Shown here piece by piece: positions 14,465 through 24,367 of a stretch of 64,000 nucleotides of DNA. The translations under genes and the position numbers were made by a program. Under the pieces are notes generated by a model. The model saw nothing but the letters and a program-made list of their open reading frames with translations. It had not been told where the DNA came from and did no database searches. Position 1 is the stretch's first letter. Each line of letters opens with the position of its first letter. Source of the DNA: CAVVXX01 sp963707975 (lineage in GTDB: Bacteria > Pseudomonadota > Alphaproteobacteria > Micropepsales > Micropepsaceae); NCBI GenBank assembly GCA_963707975.1, contig OY970177.1:2108001-2172000 (forward strand), given 5' to 3'.

Positions 14465-14916
14465 CAGCCCTCCCCGAGCCCTGCGCTCGCGCGCCTATAA
14501 TCGAATGTGGTGCTGAACACAAAGTTAGTGCAGAAACCACTGGCCGCTCAATGGAAAATAGCGAAGGAAATCGGCCCCTCTGCGGAATTTGTTATTTGCC
14601 GTTCACAATCTGAAAAGTACCTCAGAGTTCTCGAACAGCATTTCCTGCTTCCAATATTGGATGATTCTACGCAATTCAAAGAACTCACAGTCTTGAGATA
14701 GATTTCACGCGAATTGGCGGCCTGGATTTATTCAAATACGTGCCGGCAATTGTAATGAAATCATTAGAAAGTCCGGCAATAATCGCTGCCAGCTTTACCA
14801 TTTAACGCAACTTTGAGTGATGTAACGGTTCCCCGCCTTGTCCAAGCAAAATGCTGTGCTTACTCTGCCGTTACGATGATCTATTGCAATCTGGTAAACG
14901 CCTGAGGGGAACTTCC
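14465..14916. other. Divergent intergenic region between rlpA and the S10 peptidase
   Basis: About 450 bp, AT-richer than its flanks. Promoters for both divergent genes must lie here. No operator or RNA structure stands out. A 64-codon plus-strand frame at 14507-14701 has no RBS and no protein-like pattern. GAGGGGA precedes the peptidase start. Confidence 0.5.
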
Positions 14917-16578
14917 ATGAAGCGTACTTATTTTCTGCTTGCTGCAATGCCGCTTGCTGCAATTATCCTTTCTGCCTTCGCTTACGATGCGCCGCGCAGC
15001 GGCAAGGGCGCTGTGAACCTTCCTCCAACGCCTGCCAAATCTCTGTATTTTCATCCCGAAGAAAGCACCAGCAGCAGCGTGGTCACCGTAGGCGGCAGTC
15101 GAACAGATTATGACGCAATAGCAGGAACGTTGATCATCCACCCGAAAGGCTGGGATGACGCGCAGCAGCCGAAGGCCGAAGACGATCAGTCTGACAAAAA
15201 TAAAACGGCAAAGGATGCGGAAGCCAACAACAACCCGACTGCCGAAGCGTCCATGTTCTATGTGGCTTATTTCAAACGCGGCAGCAAACCTGGCGGCAGG
15301 CCCGTAACTTTCCTTTACAATGGCGGCCCGGGTTCCTCGACTGTGTGGCTACACATGGGGGCTTTCGGCCCCAGGCGCGTCGTTACAGCAGACGACAGCC
15401 ATACGCCGGCCGCGCCCTACAGGTTTGTGAATAATGACGAAAGCCTGCTGGACGTCAGCGATCTCGTTTTTATCGACGCACCCGGAACCGGCTTCAGCCG
15501 AATCGCAGGCAAGGACAAGGAGAAGGCCTTCTGGGGAATCGATGAAGACGCCCACGCTTTCGCGGATTTCATCACTGCATTTCTTTCCAAATATGGACGC
15601 TGGAACTCACCCAAATATCTGTTTGGCGAAAGTTACGGAACTACACGTTCGGCAGTTCTGGTGAACATGCTGGAGACAGATCGCGACATCGACTTCAACG
15701 GCGTCATTCTGCTCTCGCAGATTCTTAATTTCGACATGAGCGACGACGGGCCAGAGACCAATCCAGGCATCGATCTGCCCTACCAGCTCTCGCTACCGAC
15801 CTTTGCCGCGACGGCGTGGTATCATCATAAGTTGCCTGGTACCCCCAAGGATCTTCAGCCGCTTCTGGCTGAGGTCGAGCATTTCGCAATGAACGATTAC
15901 GCGTTGGCGCTGCAGGCAGGTTCCACGCTTTCTCCGCAGGCGCGCGATGCAATCGCCGCCAAGCTGCATCAGTACACTGGCCTCCCGGTTGACTACATCA
16001 AGAAAGCCAACTTACGCATCGACGGCGGCGAATTCGAAAAGAACCTGCAGGATGACACGGACACAACAACAGGCCGTCTCGATACGCGTTTCTCTGGTCC
16101 GACCATGGATCCGTTGAGCAAGGAAGCCGATTATGACCCGCAATCGGCCGCGATCAGTTCGGCTTATGTTTCCGCGTTCAATGCCTATGTTCGCAAGGAA
16201 TTGAAATACGGCGAGGGTAAGACCTACAAACCGGAGATAGATGTGTTTAAAGACTGGAACTTCCAGCACCAGCCGCCTGGCGCGGGCCAAGCATTGCCTC
16301 AATCCGCCAATGTCATGCCCGATCTTGCTTCTGCGATGAAATACAATCCGAACCTGAAGGTTCTATTGAATGCTGGTTATTATGACCTAGCCACGCCGTT
16401 TTACGAGGGCGTTTATGAAATGCACCATCTAACCATTCCATCAAAACTGCAGGCCAATATCGAATACGGGTTTTACCAGTCAGGCCACATGGTGTACGCG
16501 CACGAGGCTTCGCTTAAGGAACTGCATGACAATGTGGCCGCCTTCATCCGCAAGACCGATAATGTGGCGCGTCAGTAA
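14917..16578 (+). CDS. S10-family serine carboxypeptidase-like exported peptidase
   Basis: 553 residues from ATG 14917 (after GAGGGGA). A signal peptide covers about residues 1-22 (FLLAAMPLAAIILSAFA). S10 signatures: FLYNGGPGSSTVWLHMGAFG for the oxyanion region, nucleophile Ser in LFGESYGTTRS, Asp in NAGYYDLATPF and His in YQSGHMVYAHE. The charged, low-complexity stretch around residue 85 (EDDQSDKNKTAKDAEANNN) is an insert. The enzyme removes C-terminal residues from peptides in the periplasm, at acidic pH optima in the family. Acidophilic soil alphaproteobacteria often carry several. Confidence 0.92.
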   Translation: MKRTYFLLAAMPLAAIILSAFAYDAPRSGKGAVNLPPTPAKSLYFHPEESTSSSVVTVGGSRTDYDAIAGTLIIHPKGWDDAQQPKAEDDQSDKNKTAKDAEANNNPTAEASMFYVAYFKRGSKPGGRPVTFLYNGGPGSSTVWLHMGAFGPRRVVTADDSHTPAAPYRFVNNDESLLDVSDLVFIDAPGTGFSRIAGKDKEKAFWGIDEDAHAFADFITAFLSKYGRWNSPKYLFGESYGTTRSAVLVNMLETDRDIDFNGVILLSQILNFDMSDDGPETNPGIDLPYQLSLPTFAATAWYHHKLPGTPKDLQPLLAEVEHFAMNDYALALQAGSTLSPQARDAIAAKLHQYTGLPVDYIKKANLRIDGGEFEKNLQDDTDTTTGRLDTRFSGPTMDPLSKEADYDPQSAAISSAYVSAFNAYVRKELKYGEGKTYKPEIDVFKDWNFQHQPPGAGQALPQSANVMPDLASAMKYNPNLKVLLNAGYYDLATPFYEGVYEMHHLTIPSKLQANIEYGFYQSGHMVYAHEASLKELHDNVAAFIRKTDNVARQ

Positions 16579-16590
16579 TAAAATCATCCG

Positions 16591-17724
16591 GTGGCGAACA
16601 CCTATGATGTAATTGTTGCCGGCGTAGGCGCCATGGGGTCGGCCGTCTGCTGGCAGCTGGCGCGGCGCGGTGCGCGTGTGCTGGGGCTTGAGCGTTTCTC
16701 CATTCCGCATGACCGCGGTTCGGCGCATGGCGTAACCCGCATCATTCGCCTCGCCTATTTCGAGCATCCGGATTATGTGCCGCTGCTGCGCCGCGCCTAT
16801 GAGCTGTGGCGTGAAACCGAACGCGCATGCGGCGAACAATTGCTTTTTATCACCGGCGGTATAGATGCGGGGCCGCCTGAAGGCCGTCTGGTCACTGGGT
16901 CCCTACTTGCCTGCCACACGCACGCGCTTTCTCACGAAGTTCTCGATGCCAAAGAATTGCAGCGCCGCTTTCCCGGCTTCAATCTTCCCAACGATTTTAT
17001 CTCCGTGTACCAGCCTGATGGCGGCTTTCTTGCCTGCGAGCGCGCGGTTGCCGCGCAGGCAGAGCTGGCGCGCGCGTCTGGCGCCGAGATACATACGCAA
17101 GAGCCAATGACAAAATGGGAAAAGGCGCCCGGTGGTGTGCGCGTTGTCACGGAACGGGCTATATATGAAGCGGGTTGCCTCATTCTATCCACTGGCGCGT
17201 GGATCGCCGATCATGTGCCCGCGCTAATGGGAAAGGCTGTTGCCGAGCGCCAGGTGCTGGGCTGGTTAGAGCCGAAAAAGGCCGAGTTGTTTACCCCTGA
17301 TGCTTTCCCGATTTCGATCCTGGAAACGGATGAAGGCCTTCCCTACGCACTTCCTGTCTGGGGCGCGCCCGGTTTCAAACTTGGCCTCTTCCGGCATCTG
17401 CATGAGCAGGGCCACGCCGATGCGCTGCCGCGCGCCGCAAATACCAAGGACGAGGCGCTACTGCGCGGCATCGCCGAGCGTTATTTCTCGGCTGCCGCGG
17501 GACGCACGCTCTCCCTGCAAACCTGTCTGTTCACCAATGCGCCTGATGGGCATTTCGTTATCGACAGGCTTCCCGGCTTGCCGCAGGTGATCGTCGCTTC
17601 GCCCTGTTCTGGTCATGGCTTCAAATTCGCCAGCGTCATCGGCGAAATCCTTGCCGATATGGCAATGGAAGGCGCGCCGCGATTCGATATGCGGCTCTTT
17701 TCATTGGCACGGCTGGCGGCGTAA
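16591..17724 (+). CDS. FAD-dependent amine oxidase, monomeric sarcosine oxidase / MTOX type
   Basis: 377 residues from GTG 16591. The Rossmann FAD motif is VIVAGVGAMGSAVCWQLARR, followed by LERFSIPHDRGSAHGVTRII. Near the C-terminus SLQTCLFTNAPDGHFVIDR aligns with the Cys that covalently holds FAD in monomeric sarcosine oxidase, and SPCSGHGFKFASVIGEIL is the closing motif. It demethylates N-methyl amino acids, giving an amine, formaldehyde and hydrogen peroxide. Sarcosine versus N-methyltryptophan cannot be settled. It follows the S10 gene by 12 bp and could be co-transcribed. Confidence 0.88.
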   Translation: MANTYDVIVAGVGAMGSAVCWQLARRGARVLGLERFSIPHDRGSAHGVTRIIRLAYFEHPDYVPLLRRAYELWRETERACGEQLLFITGGIDAGPPEGRLVTGSLLACHTHALSHEVLDAKELQRRFPGFNLPNDFISVYQPDGGFLACERAVAAQAELARASGAEIHTQEPMTKWEKAPGGVRVVTERAIYEAGCLILSTGAWIADHVPALMGKAVAERQVLGWLEPKKAELFTPDAFPISILETDEGLPYALPVWGAPGFKLGLFRHLHEQGHADALPRAANTKDEALLRGIAERYFSAAAGRTLSLQTCLFTNAPDGHFVIDRLPGLPQVIVASPCSGHGFKFASVIGEILADMAMEGAPRFDMRLFSLARLAA

Positions 17725-17736
17725 ACAGTCTTAGCC

Positions 17737-17826
17737 GGATGGGTGGCCGAGCGGTTGAAGGCACCGGTCTTGAAAACCGGCAGACCCGTTAGGGTCTCGT
17801 GAGTTCGAATCTCACCCCATCCGCCA
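17737..17826 (+). tRNA. tRNA-Ser (anticodon UGA)
   Basis: 90-nt class II tRNA. The acceptor stem GGATGGG (17737-17743) pairs with CCCATCC (17816-17822), discriminator G and encoded CCA to 17826. The anticodon stem CCGGT/ACCGG encloses CTTGAAA with TGA at 17771-17773. A long variable arm (GACCCGTTAGGGTC) and the T arm GTGAGTTCGAATCTCAC confirm a serine acceptor. Confidence 0.97.
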
Positions 17827-17881
17827 TATTTGTTTGCTAAGCAGCTGAATATGAAAGTGTTTTCAGACTATCTTGAAGAAA

Positions 17882-19087
17882 TTATTTACCAGCATCTTCC
17901 GGGTAGCGGATGACCATGCGGTAGCAATCGAGACTGCGGCTTAGGAATTCATATGCCGCGCCCCACAGATAAAGCCGGAAGCGGCGGTAATTGAACTCGC
18001 CGAATTTCTTGATCACGGCATCGCGATGAGCATCGAAATTGCGCGCCCATTGCTGGAAGGTAAGGAAATAGCTGTGCCGGTCGTTAAAGATTTCCTCTAC
18101 CTCCAGCGGCGTCTTCGCCAGTTTGTCGAGGAAGTCGTGAAGCACCAGGAACGAATGGTTACCCGGATAGATGTATTTCACCATGTAGGAAGACAGCTCG
18201 AATTTCTTGGTGCAGGCGCTGCCGTCTAGGAAAATACGTCCGCCTGGCTTCAACAGCGCCATGAATTTTTCCAGCACAGCGGCATAGTTCGGCAAATGTT
18301 CGATCACGCCCATAATGATGATGCTGTCGTATTTGGTGTCTGTCTTATAGGCAAACAGATCAGAGAAGATCAGTTCCCAATCAAAGCCAAGTTGCCTGGC
18401 GCGCGCGTTAAGAAAATCGATCGAAACCTGCGAGATCGAAATGCCGGTGCATTTAATGCCGCGTCTTGAGGCGTATTCGAACCAGGCGCCCCAGCCCGGC
18501 CCAATTTCCAGAATATGGTCGCCCGGCTTGAGCTGGCACTTCTCATAGGCGTAATCGAATTTCCTGAGCGTCGCTACGTCCAGGGTTTCGTTGTCACGCT
18601 CGTAGACGCCCTGGGTATAACAAGGAGTCTTAGGGTCGAGAAACGCGAGGAAAAAATCTGCGTCGATGTCGTAATGAGCGGTAATAGCCTGCCTGTTGGT
18701 GTGAACCTGGCCGAAAAGCAGAGGCTGGATGTAGCGCCACGCTTCCGTAATCAGATGAAAATCCTTCATCGACTTTCTGAGCGCGAAAGGCGCCAGCATG
18801 TTGCCATCGATATCGATATCGCCTGCAAGGTAAGCGTCGCCAAAGCGGCCCTCGTCCAGGCTGGCCACCGCCCGTAACGCGCGGTTATTTCTGAGTACGA
18901 TGTGGAAGCCGGGTGCGCCCCGCCCAAAGCGCTGCGCGCTGCCATCCGGAAGCGTGACGTCGAACGGCACCGATGTATCGGAAAACTGGCTGGCAAAACG
19001 GCCCAGCATGGATCCTGCGAAGCTCTTACGCGGCGCGATGGGTGCAGATGTTGCTGCGCTGTCCCGTAGGGTCGTTGCTTTATCCAT
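17882..19087 (-). CDS. cfa: Cyclopropane-fatty-acyl-phospholipid synthase family methyltransferase
   Basis: About 401 residues. The N-terminal lipid-binding region (residues 30-110) has DEGRFGDAYLAGDIDIDGN. The SAM domain starts at AITAHYDIDADFFLAFLD, with PCYTQGVYERDNETL, the SAM-binding EIGPGWGAWFEYASRRGIKC and GVIEHLPNY. It adds a methylene bridge to unsaturated acyl chains of membrane lipids. HYDIDADFF replaces the more common HYDxxNxFF, so related lipid methyltransferases remain possible. ATG 19087 is preferred since GGAG lies 7 bases upstream; the earlier in-frame codon is TTG. Confidence 0.88.
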   Translation of the reverse strand: MDKATTLRDSAATSAPIAPRKSFAGSMLGRFASQFSDTSVPFDVTLPDGSAQRFGRGAPGFHIVLRNNRALRAVASLDEGRFGDAYLAGDIDIDGNMLAPFALRKSMKDFHLITEAWRYIQPLLFGQVHTNRQAITAHYDIDADFFLAFLDPKTPCYTQGVYERDNETLDVATLRKFDYAYEKCQLKPGDHILEIGPGWGAWFEYASRRGIKCTGISISQVSIDFLNARARQLGFDWELIFSDLFAYKTDTKYDSIIIMGVIEHLPNYAAVLEKFMALLKPGGRIFLDGSACTKKFELSSYMVKYIYPGNHSFLVLHDFLDKLAKTPLEVEEIFNDRHSYFLTFQQWARNFDAHRDAVIKKFGEFNYRRFRLYLWGAAYEFLSRSLDCYRMVIRYPEDAGK

Positions 19088-19177
19088 AGCCGTCTCCAAT
19101 TGCCCGACCGCGCAAGCCCACGAGGGCGCGCAGCCGCTAACAGATTAACATGAATCAGACGGGAGGCGGCAAATCAG

Positions 19178-20032
19178 CTATTTCGAGACGGGCGCGCGCA
19201 TCGCCACCACCGGCTCGGTCGCCGCGGGCGGCGTCTGGTATTGATCGAATTCCTTTACCTCATCGAGGCGCACGAATTTGTAGCCTTCTTCTATGAGCGT
19301 CGGCACCACAGCATTCACCAGATCGGCGGAGTGGAGGTGGATGCAGTGCATTAGCACCACGCCGCCATCGTGGCGGTCAATCTCGCGCAAGTAACCCTTG
19401 GCGCAGGTTTCTGCCCCCCAACCCCGGTGCCAGCAGTCCCAATCCGCCGAGGTGACGACATAGCCTTTGTCATCCACATAAGTCTGGCCGCCCTCGTCCC
19501 AGTAAATCGGGCCGACGTAATATTTAAGCACCGGATCGGCGTTCAGCACCGCCGCGTGTTTCGAGCGCCAAGACCCATATGGCGCACGAAAGAACAATTT
19601 CGCATCGGAAGCCAGATAAGGCGCGATGAGATCATGTACGTCGCGGATCTGGGCGATCAGAAGTTCGGGATGATCGCGGTATTTTTTGCGGCTTAAATTG
19701 GGATGCGACGCGGAATGATTGCCCAGCAGGTGGCCCTCGGCCGCAATTTCCGCCAGCACCTCGGGATGCGCTTTGGCCATATCGCCGACGATGAAGAATG
19801 TAGCCTTGATGCCATAGCTCTTCAGCGCATCGAGCACGGCAGGCGTGTAGCCATTGGGGCCGTCATCGAAAGTGAGCGAAACGGTGTGCGTGCCGCGCAG
19901 GCCTGCATGAAAAATGTTGGTGGCCTGGAAATATGCGAATTGGCTTGGCTGCTCGCCTGCTAACGCGGGCGTAGCAATAAAGCTCGCAACCAACCACACC
20001 CCAGCCGCAAAGCCAGGCGCCAAACACTTCAT
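19178..20032 (-). CDS. Exported polysaccharide deacetylase (NodB-homology, CE4)
   Basis: 284 residues from ATG 20032 (GGGGGAT just upstream). The signal peptide is CLAPGFAAGVWLVASF plus IATPALA. The NodB domain contains TVSLTFDDGPNGYTPAVLDA with the catalytic and metal-binding DD pair, GIKATFFIVGDMA, and GHLLGNHSASHPNLS with the two His ligands. LFFRAPYGSW is the third motif. It removes acetyl groups from polysaccharides or peptidoglycan in the periplasm. The substrate is not evident from context; the next gene is the CFA-type methyltransferase. Confidence 0.9.
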   Translation of the reverse strand: MKCLAPGFAAGVWLVASFIATPALAGEQPSQFAYFQATNIFHAGLRGTHTVSLTFDDGPNGYTPAVLDALKSYGIKATFFIVGDMAKAHPEVLAEIAAEGHLLGNHSASHPNLSRKKYRDHPELLIAQIRDVHDLIAPYLASDAKLFFRAPYGSWRSKHAAVLNADPVLKYYVGPIYWDEGGQTYVDDKGYVVTSADWDCWHRGWGAETCAKGYLREIDRHDGGVVLMHCIHLHSADLVNAVVPTLIEEGYKFVRLDEVKEFDQYQTPPAATEPVVAMRAPVSK

Positions 20033-20127
20033 CTTATCCCCCGCTCTCATTGCCAATTAAGTTAGGATATGAAGCGAGCCAGCGCAAATAACGTGACATG
20101 CGATTCCGGTGAACAAGAGATGACGTT

Positions 20128-20328
20128 TTAGGCTTGTTTTGCCTTCTCCTCCGCGATCCGGCGGTCGATCGACTTCTGAAACACATCGAGCGGCATGCCG
20201 CCATTGAGCAACACGGCCGCATGAAAAGCCTTGAGATCGAATCTATTACCCAGCTCGTTTTTCGCCTTGTCGCGCATGTCGAGAATGGTCTTCATGCCGA
20301 TCTTGTAGACGCAGGCCTTAGCCCGCAA
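20128..20328 (-). pseudogene. C-terminal relic of a DUF885-family (peptidase-like) protein
   Basis: About 66 residues, KACVYKIGMKTILDMRDKAK, NELGNRFDLKAFHAAVLLNG and MPLDVFQKSIDRRIAEE. This matches the last segment of DUF885 proteins (AYKIGxxKIxxLRxxAxxxLGxxFDxxxFHxxxLxxG) that are normally near 580 residues. No upstream part exists: the frame runs straight into the tail of the polymerase pseudogene. A deletion probably fused the two remnants. Confidence 0.7.
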
Positions 20329-21603
20329 AATCCTCGCGCGCCGGAATGCGGTTGAAGGGGATTTTCGCGCCCATGTAACCGGGAAGGCCAGTGGGCACGA
20401 TGCCTATGGAAACCGTTTCGCTGCCATATTTCTGGTTGAGCCGGTCAATGGCCGACGACAGGCGCAGATGACGCAGATTCTCGGTATGATCGGGTGTCCA
20501 GCCGAAAAGATCGGCACAATGGCGGTCACGGGCGTTAGCGCGAAAAGCACCACGCCCGCCTGCATCACCTCCAGGCGCTCTCCCGGCCGGGCCGCGCTGC
20601 GTCAAAGAGCGTCGCATGCCTCAAGCAGGCAAAACGTATCGGCGGTGGCGGGAAGACGCATCGCTGCTTCGCGATGCACATTGTCTCGCATGCCCAGCCA
20701 AAACGAAACGCCGCCCGCCTTGTATTCGGCGCGGCGCAAGCGGCTGGCCGCGCGCGCGAGCAGGCGGCGCACCACCAGATAGGCCGCATCCAGATTGCGC
20801 AAAGCCGGGCCCAGCACGTGGCTGTGGCTGATGGAATGGCGCTCAGTCTGGATTTCAGGCGGGTCATGCCCGTGCAGCGCGTACCAGAAACGCTCACCCG
20901 CGATGGAGCCCCACAGGCTTCGTGCTCGGCTGGGCGATAGCGCCCACAGCGCCGCCACGTCGTGCACGCCCGCTTCGCGCAGGCGGCGATCCATGCGGCG
21001 CCCCACCCCGCAGAGATCCTGCAAATCGAGGCCGAGCTGCGGGCCGGTAAGCTGATCGGCGCACAGCACCGTGATGCCGCCCGGCTTCTTCATGTCGCTG
21101 GCGGTTTTCGCCAACAGCACGCTGGGGCCAAGGCCGATGGAAGAGCGCAAACATTCGCCCACGCTCTTCAGGATGCCTTGCTGGACTTTATGCGCCAGCG
21201 CCAGCGCGTTTTTGGTCTGCCGTTCGGCGCCCAGAAGCTAGCACGCGACATCGTCGACCGAATGCGCCTTGGTGACATGCAAATGGCGTTTGATTTCGCC
21301 GGCGATGCGGTGGTGGTATTCGACATAAAAATCATGCCGCGCGTTCACGGTTCTGAGATGCGGGCACAGGCGCCTCGCCTCGCGCACCGGCGTGCCGGTG
21401 CGGATGCCGAAGGCCTTGGCCTCGTAACTGGCCGCGATGGCGCAGGTGCGGTCGGAATCCACCGGCGTGACGATGACGGGCTTGCCGTGCAACTCGGGCC
21501 TCTCCTGCTGCACCACGCTGGCGAAGTAGCTGTTGAGGTCGAGAAAGAGCCAACGCAGCTTGGCTGCGTCCTGCGCTGAATTCGGTAAAGCCACTACGCT
21601 CAT
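20318..21603 (-). pseudogene. dinB: Y-family (DinB-type) DNA polymerase pseudogene
   Basis: The N-terminus LRWLFLDLNSYFASVVQQER and YEAKAFGIRTGTPVREARRL is clear palm/fingers sequence of a translesion polymerase. An in-frame TAG at 21238-21240 interrupts SVDDVAC|LLGAERQ. The frame then continues through VLCADQLTGPQLGLDLQDLC and LCGVGRRMDRRL to a second stop, TGA at 20602-20604, probably an ancestral Trp. After that a one-base deletion near 20515 shifts into DLFGWTPDHTENLRHLRLSS and GLPGYMGAKIPFNRIP. Two nonsense changes and one frameshift make it non-functional. Confidence 0.88.
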
Positions 21604-21670
21604 TCCTGTGTCCGCCAGACACTAGAATGTAAGAAGAACGTAATATAAACTATCGTTTGTTTTCAGTGTG

Positions 21671-24325
21671 TTAGGAGCTAAGACGTTTTAGGGCTTCTTC
21701 CAACCGCGCTTTGAGGGTTGCAGCCTCGTCGCGCCGTTCTTTTTGCTCCTCGATCACCTCCTCCGGCGCACGCGCGACGAACGCCTTGTTCGCCAGCCTG
21801 GAATCGAAATGGGCGATTTCGCTTTCGGCCTTCTGCAATTCTTTTTCCAGCCGCGCGCGTTCCTTGACGAAATCGATGACGTCGCCCAAAGGCAGCGCCG
21901 CCGCCGCCTCGCCGATGACGAATTGCACCGAACCTTCGGGGATTTCCTTGCCCACCCGCGCGCTGTCGAGGCGCGCCATCATCAACAATGCGTCGCGATG
22001 GCGCTTCAGCCGCGTTTCGGTTTTCTTGTTCGCGTCTTTCAGCAGCAGCGCGATGCGGGCGGCGGGTGGCACGTTCATTTCCGCGCGCACGCTGCGCACA
22101 CCGGATATGAGGTCGATCAGCCATTGCATTTCATCATGCACGGCATCGTCCTGCGGCAGCTTGGCGAGATCGGGCCACGGGTGCTCGATCAGCATGGATT
22201 TGCGAGGCGTGGCATGTTCGGCCGTGCGCGCCCACAATTCCTCGGTGATGAACGGCATGAAAGGATGCAAGAGCGCGAGAATGCGGTCGAGCACCCAGGC
22301 GGCGGCATCGCGCGTTTCGGCTTTTGCCGTTTCATTGCTGCCGTTCAGCACCGGCTTGATGAATTCGAGATACCAGTCGCAGAAGACGTCCCAGACGAAA
22401 TGATAGATGGCGCCTGCCGCATCGTTGAACTGATAGGTTTCGAGAGCCTTGGTCACTTCGGCCGCCGTGCGCGCGGTTTCGCCTACGATCCAGCGGTTGA
22501 CAATTTCCTTGCACTTTTCTGGGGCGAATTCGCGCTTGCGCACGCATTCGTTCATTTCGCAGAAGCGCGCGGCGTTCCACAGTTTGGTGCCGAAATTGCG
22601 CGCGGTTTCGACGCGGGTCGGCCCGATACGCATGTCGCGCCCTCCGGCGGCGAGCGCCAACGCAAAGCGGAGTGCATCGGCGCCATATTCGTCGATGAGA
22701 TCGACGGGATCGACGACATTGCCCTTCGTCTTCGACATCTTCAGGCCCTTTTCGTCGAGGACCCTTGTGTGAATGACGACATCGTGGAATGGCACGTCGC
22801 CCATGAAATGCAGCCCCATCATCATCATGCGCGCGACCCAGAAGAAGATGATGTCGAAGCCGGTGACGAGCACGCTGGTCGGGTAATAACGTTCCAGTTC
22901 CGGCGTCTGCTCCGGCCAGCCCAGCGTCGAAAACGCCCACAGCGCCGACGAGAACCAGGTGTCGAGTACGTCTTCATCGCGTGCGAGCGCAACGTTCTTT
23001 TTGTAATGCGTATGAGCAGCAGATTTCGCTGCTTCATCCGTTTCTTCGCAAAAAATACGTTTGTCCGGCCCGTACCACACCGGGATCTGATGGCCCCACC
23101 AGAGCTGGCGCGAAATGCACCAGGGCTGAATGTTTTTCATCCAATTGAAATAGACATTCGTCCAATGCTCGGGCGAAAACTTCGTCTTGCCCTGTTCAAC
23201 CGCCTTGATGGCCTTTTCAGCCAGCGGCTGCACGTTCAGATACCATTGCTCGGTGAGATAAGGCTCCAGCACGACAGTCTTGGTTTTCTCGTCATGCGGC
23301 ACGGCGTGAATAATGTCGTCGATCTTTTCGATCAGCCCCAGCGCTTCCAGATCGGCAGCGATTTGTTTGCGCGCAGCGAAGCGGTCGAGCCCGCGATAAT
23401 TAGCCGGCACGGAATCGTTTAGCGCGGCTTCCGGCGTAAGAATGTTGATCAGCGGCAGCTTGTGTCTTCGTCCCACTTCGAAGTCGTTGAAATCGTGCGC
23501 GGGCGTGATTTTCACAGCGCCGGTGCCTTTTTCGGGATCGGAATACTCGTCGGCAATGATGGGGATGAGACGATCCGCCAGCGGCAGCCGAGCTTGCTTG
23601 CCCACCAGCGCCTTGTAGCGTTTGTCGTCGGGATGCACGGCCACCGCCACGTCGGCCAGCATGGTTTCGGGGCGCGTGGTGGCGATGCTGATGAAGCGGC
23701 CCGCTTCGCCTGCGATCGGGTATTTGACGTAATAGAGCTTACCCTTGATCTCGATGTTCTCGACTTCGAGATCGGACACCGCCGTCTGCAGTCGCGGGTC
23801 CCAATTCACCAGCCGCTTGTCTTTATAGATGAGCCCTTCCTTGTAGAGCGCGACGAAGACCTTGATCACCGCGCGGGAAAGCCCCTCATCCATGGTGAAG
23901 CGCTCGCGGCTCCAGTCGCAGGAGGCGCCCAGCCGGCGCAGCTGGCGGGTGATGTTGCCACCGGACTCTTCCTTCCAGCGCCAGACTTCTTCGAGGAATG
24001 CCTCGCGCCCCATTTGCTTCCGGCTCATCTGGCGCTCGGCTAGCTTGCGCTCGACCACCAGCTGCGTGGCGATGCCCGCGTGATCGGTGCCGGGCTGCCA
24101 CAGCACATCTTTGCCGCGCATGCGCTCGAAGCGGGCCAGCGCATCCTGCAACGTGTTGTTGAGCGCGTGGCCGATGTGGAGATTGCCGGTCACATTTGGG
24201 GGCGGAATGACAATGCAAAAAGCGGGGTTCTTGGGCCGGCGCCCCGCGCGAAAGGCGCCGGAATTCTCCCATTGGGCGTAAATGCGCCCCTCGACCTCTT
24301 TCGGGTTGAATGTCTTATCGAGCAT
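21671..24325 (-). CDS. valS: Valyl-tRNA synthetase
   Basis: 884 residues from ATG 24325 (MLDKTFNPKEVEGRIYAQWE). The HIGH motif is PPNVTGNLHIGHALN and the KMSKS motif is KMSKTKGNVVDPVDL. The editing domain includes TTRPETMLADVAVAVHP. The C-terminal 60 residues form the expected coiled coil (KERARLEKELQKAESEIAHF). It charges tRNA-Val and proofreads threonine. An ORF start 12 codons upstream lacks family-like residues. No defect is seen. Confidence 0.97.
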   Translation of the reverse strand: MLDKTFNPKEVEGRIYAQWENSGAFRAGRRPKNPAFCIVIPPPNVTGNLHIGHALNNTLQDALARFERMRGKDVLWQPGTDHAGIATQLVVERKLAERQMSRKQMGREAFLEEVWRWKEESGGNITRQLRRLGASCDWSRERFTMDEGLSRAVIKVFVALYKEGLIYKDKRLVNWDPRLQTAVSDLEVENIEIKGKLYYVKYPIAGEAGRFISIATTRPETMLADVAVAVHPDDKRYKALVGKQARLPLADRLIPIIADEYSDPEKGTGAVKITPAHDFNDFEVGRRHKLPLINILTPEAALNDSVPANYRGLDRFAARKQIAADLEALGLIEKIDDIIHAVPHDEKTKTVVLEPYLTEQWYLNVQPLAEKAIKAVEQGKTKFSPEHWTNVYFNWMKNIQPWCISRQLWWGHQIPVWYGPDKRIFCEETDEAAKSAAHTHYKKNVALARDEDVLDTWFSSALWAFSTLGWPEQTPELERYYPTSVLVTGFDIIFFWVARMMMMGLHFMGDVPFHDVVIHTRVLDEKGLKMSKTKGNVVDPVDLIDEYGADALRFALALAAGGRDMRIGPTRVETARNFGTKLWNAARFCEMNECVRKREFAPEKCKEIVNRWIVGETARTAAEVTKALETYQFNDAAGAIYHFVWDVFCDWYLEFIKPVLNGSNETAKAETRDAAAWVLDRILALLHPFMPFITEELWARTAEHATPRKSMLIEHPWPDLAKLPQDDAVHDEMQWLIDLISGVRSVRAEMNVPPAARIALLLKDANKKTETRLKRHRDALLMMARLDSARVGKEIPEGSVQFVIGEAAAALPLGDVIDFVKERARLEKELQKAESEIAHFDSRLANKAFVARAPEEVIEEQKERRDEAATLKARLEEALKRLSS

Positions 24326-24367
24326 GGTTGTTAGGGATGCCGGAGCCCGCGCAAACGTCAAGCAAAA

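Noticed and set aside
14507..14701. 64-codon plus-strand frame in the rlpA/S10 spacer
   Set aside because: No ribosome binding site, low-complexity composition and no recognisable motif; more likely intergenic.
21743..23422. 559-codon plus-strand frame opposite valS
   Set aside because: It lies entirely antisense to a clearly conserved valS with all motifs. High GC produces long antisense frames; composition is Arg/His/Val-rich with no family pattern.
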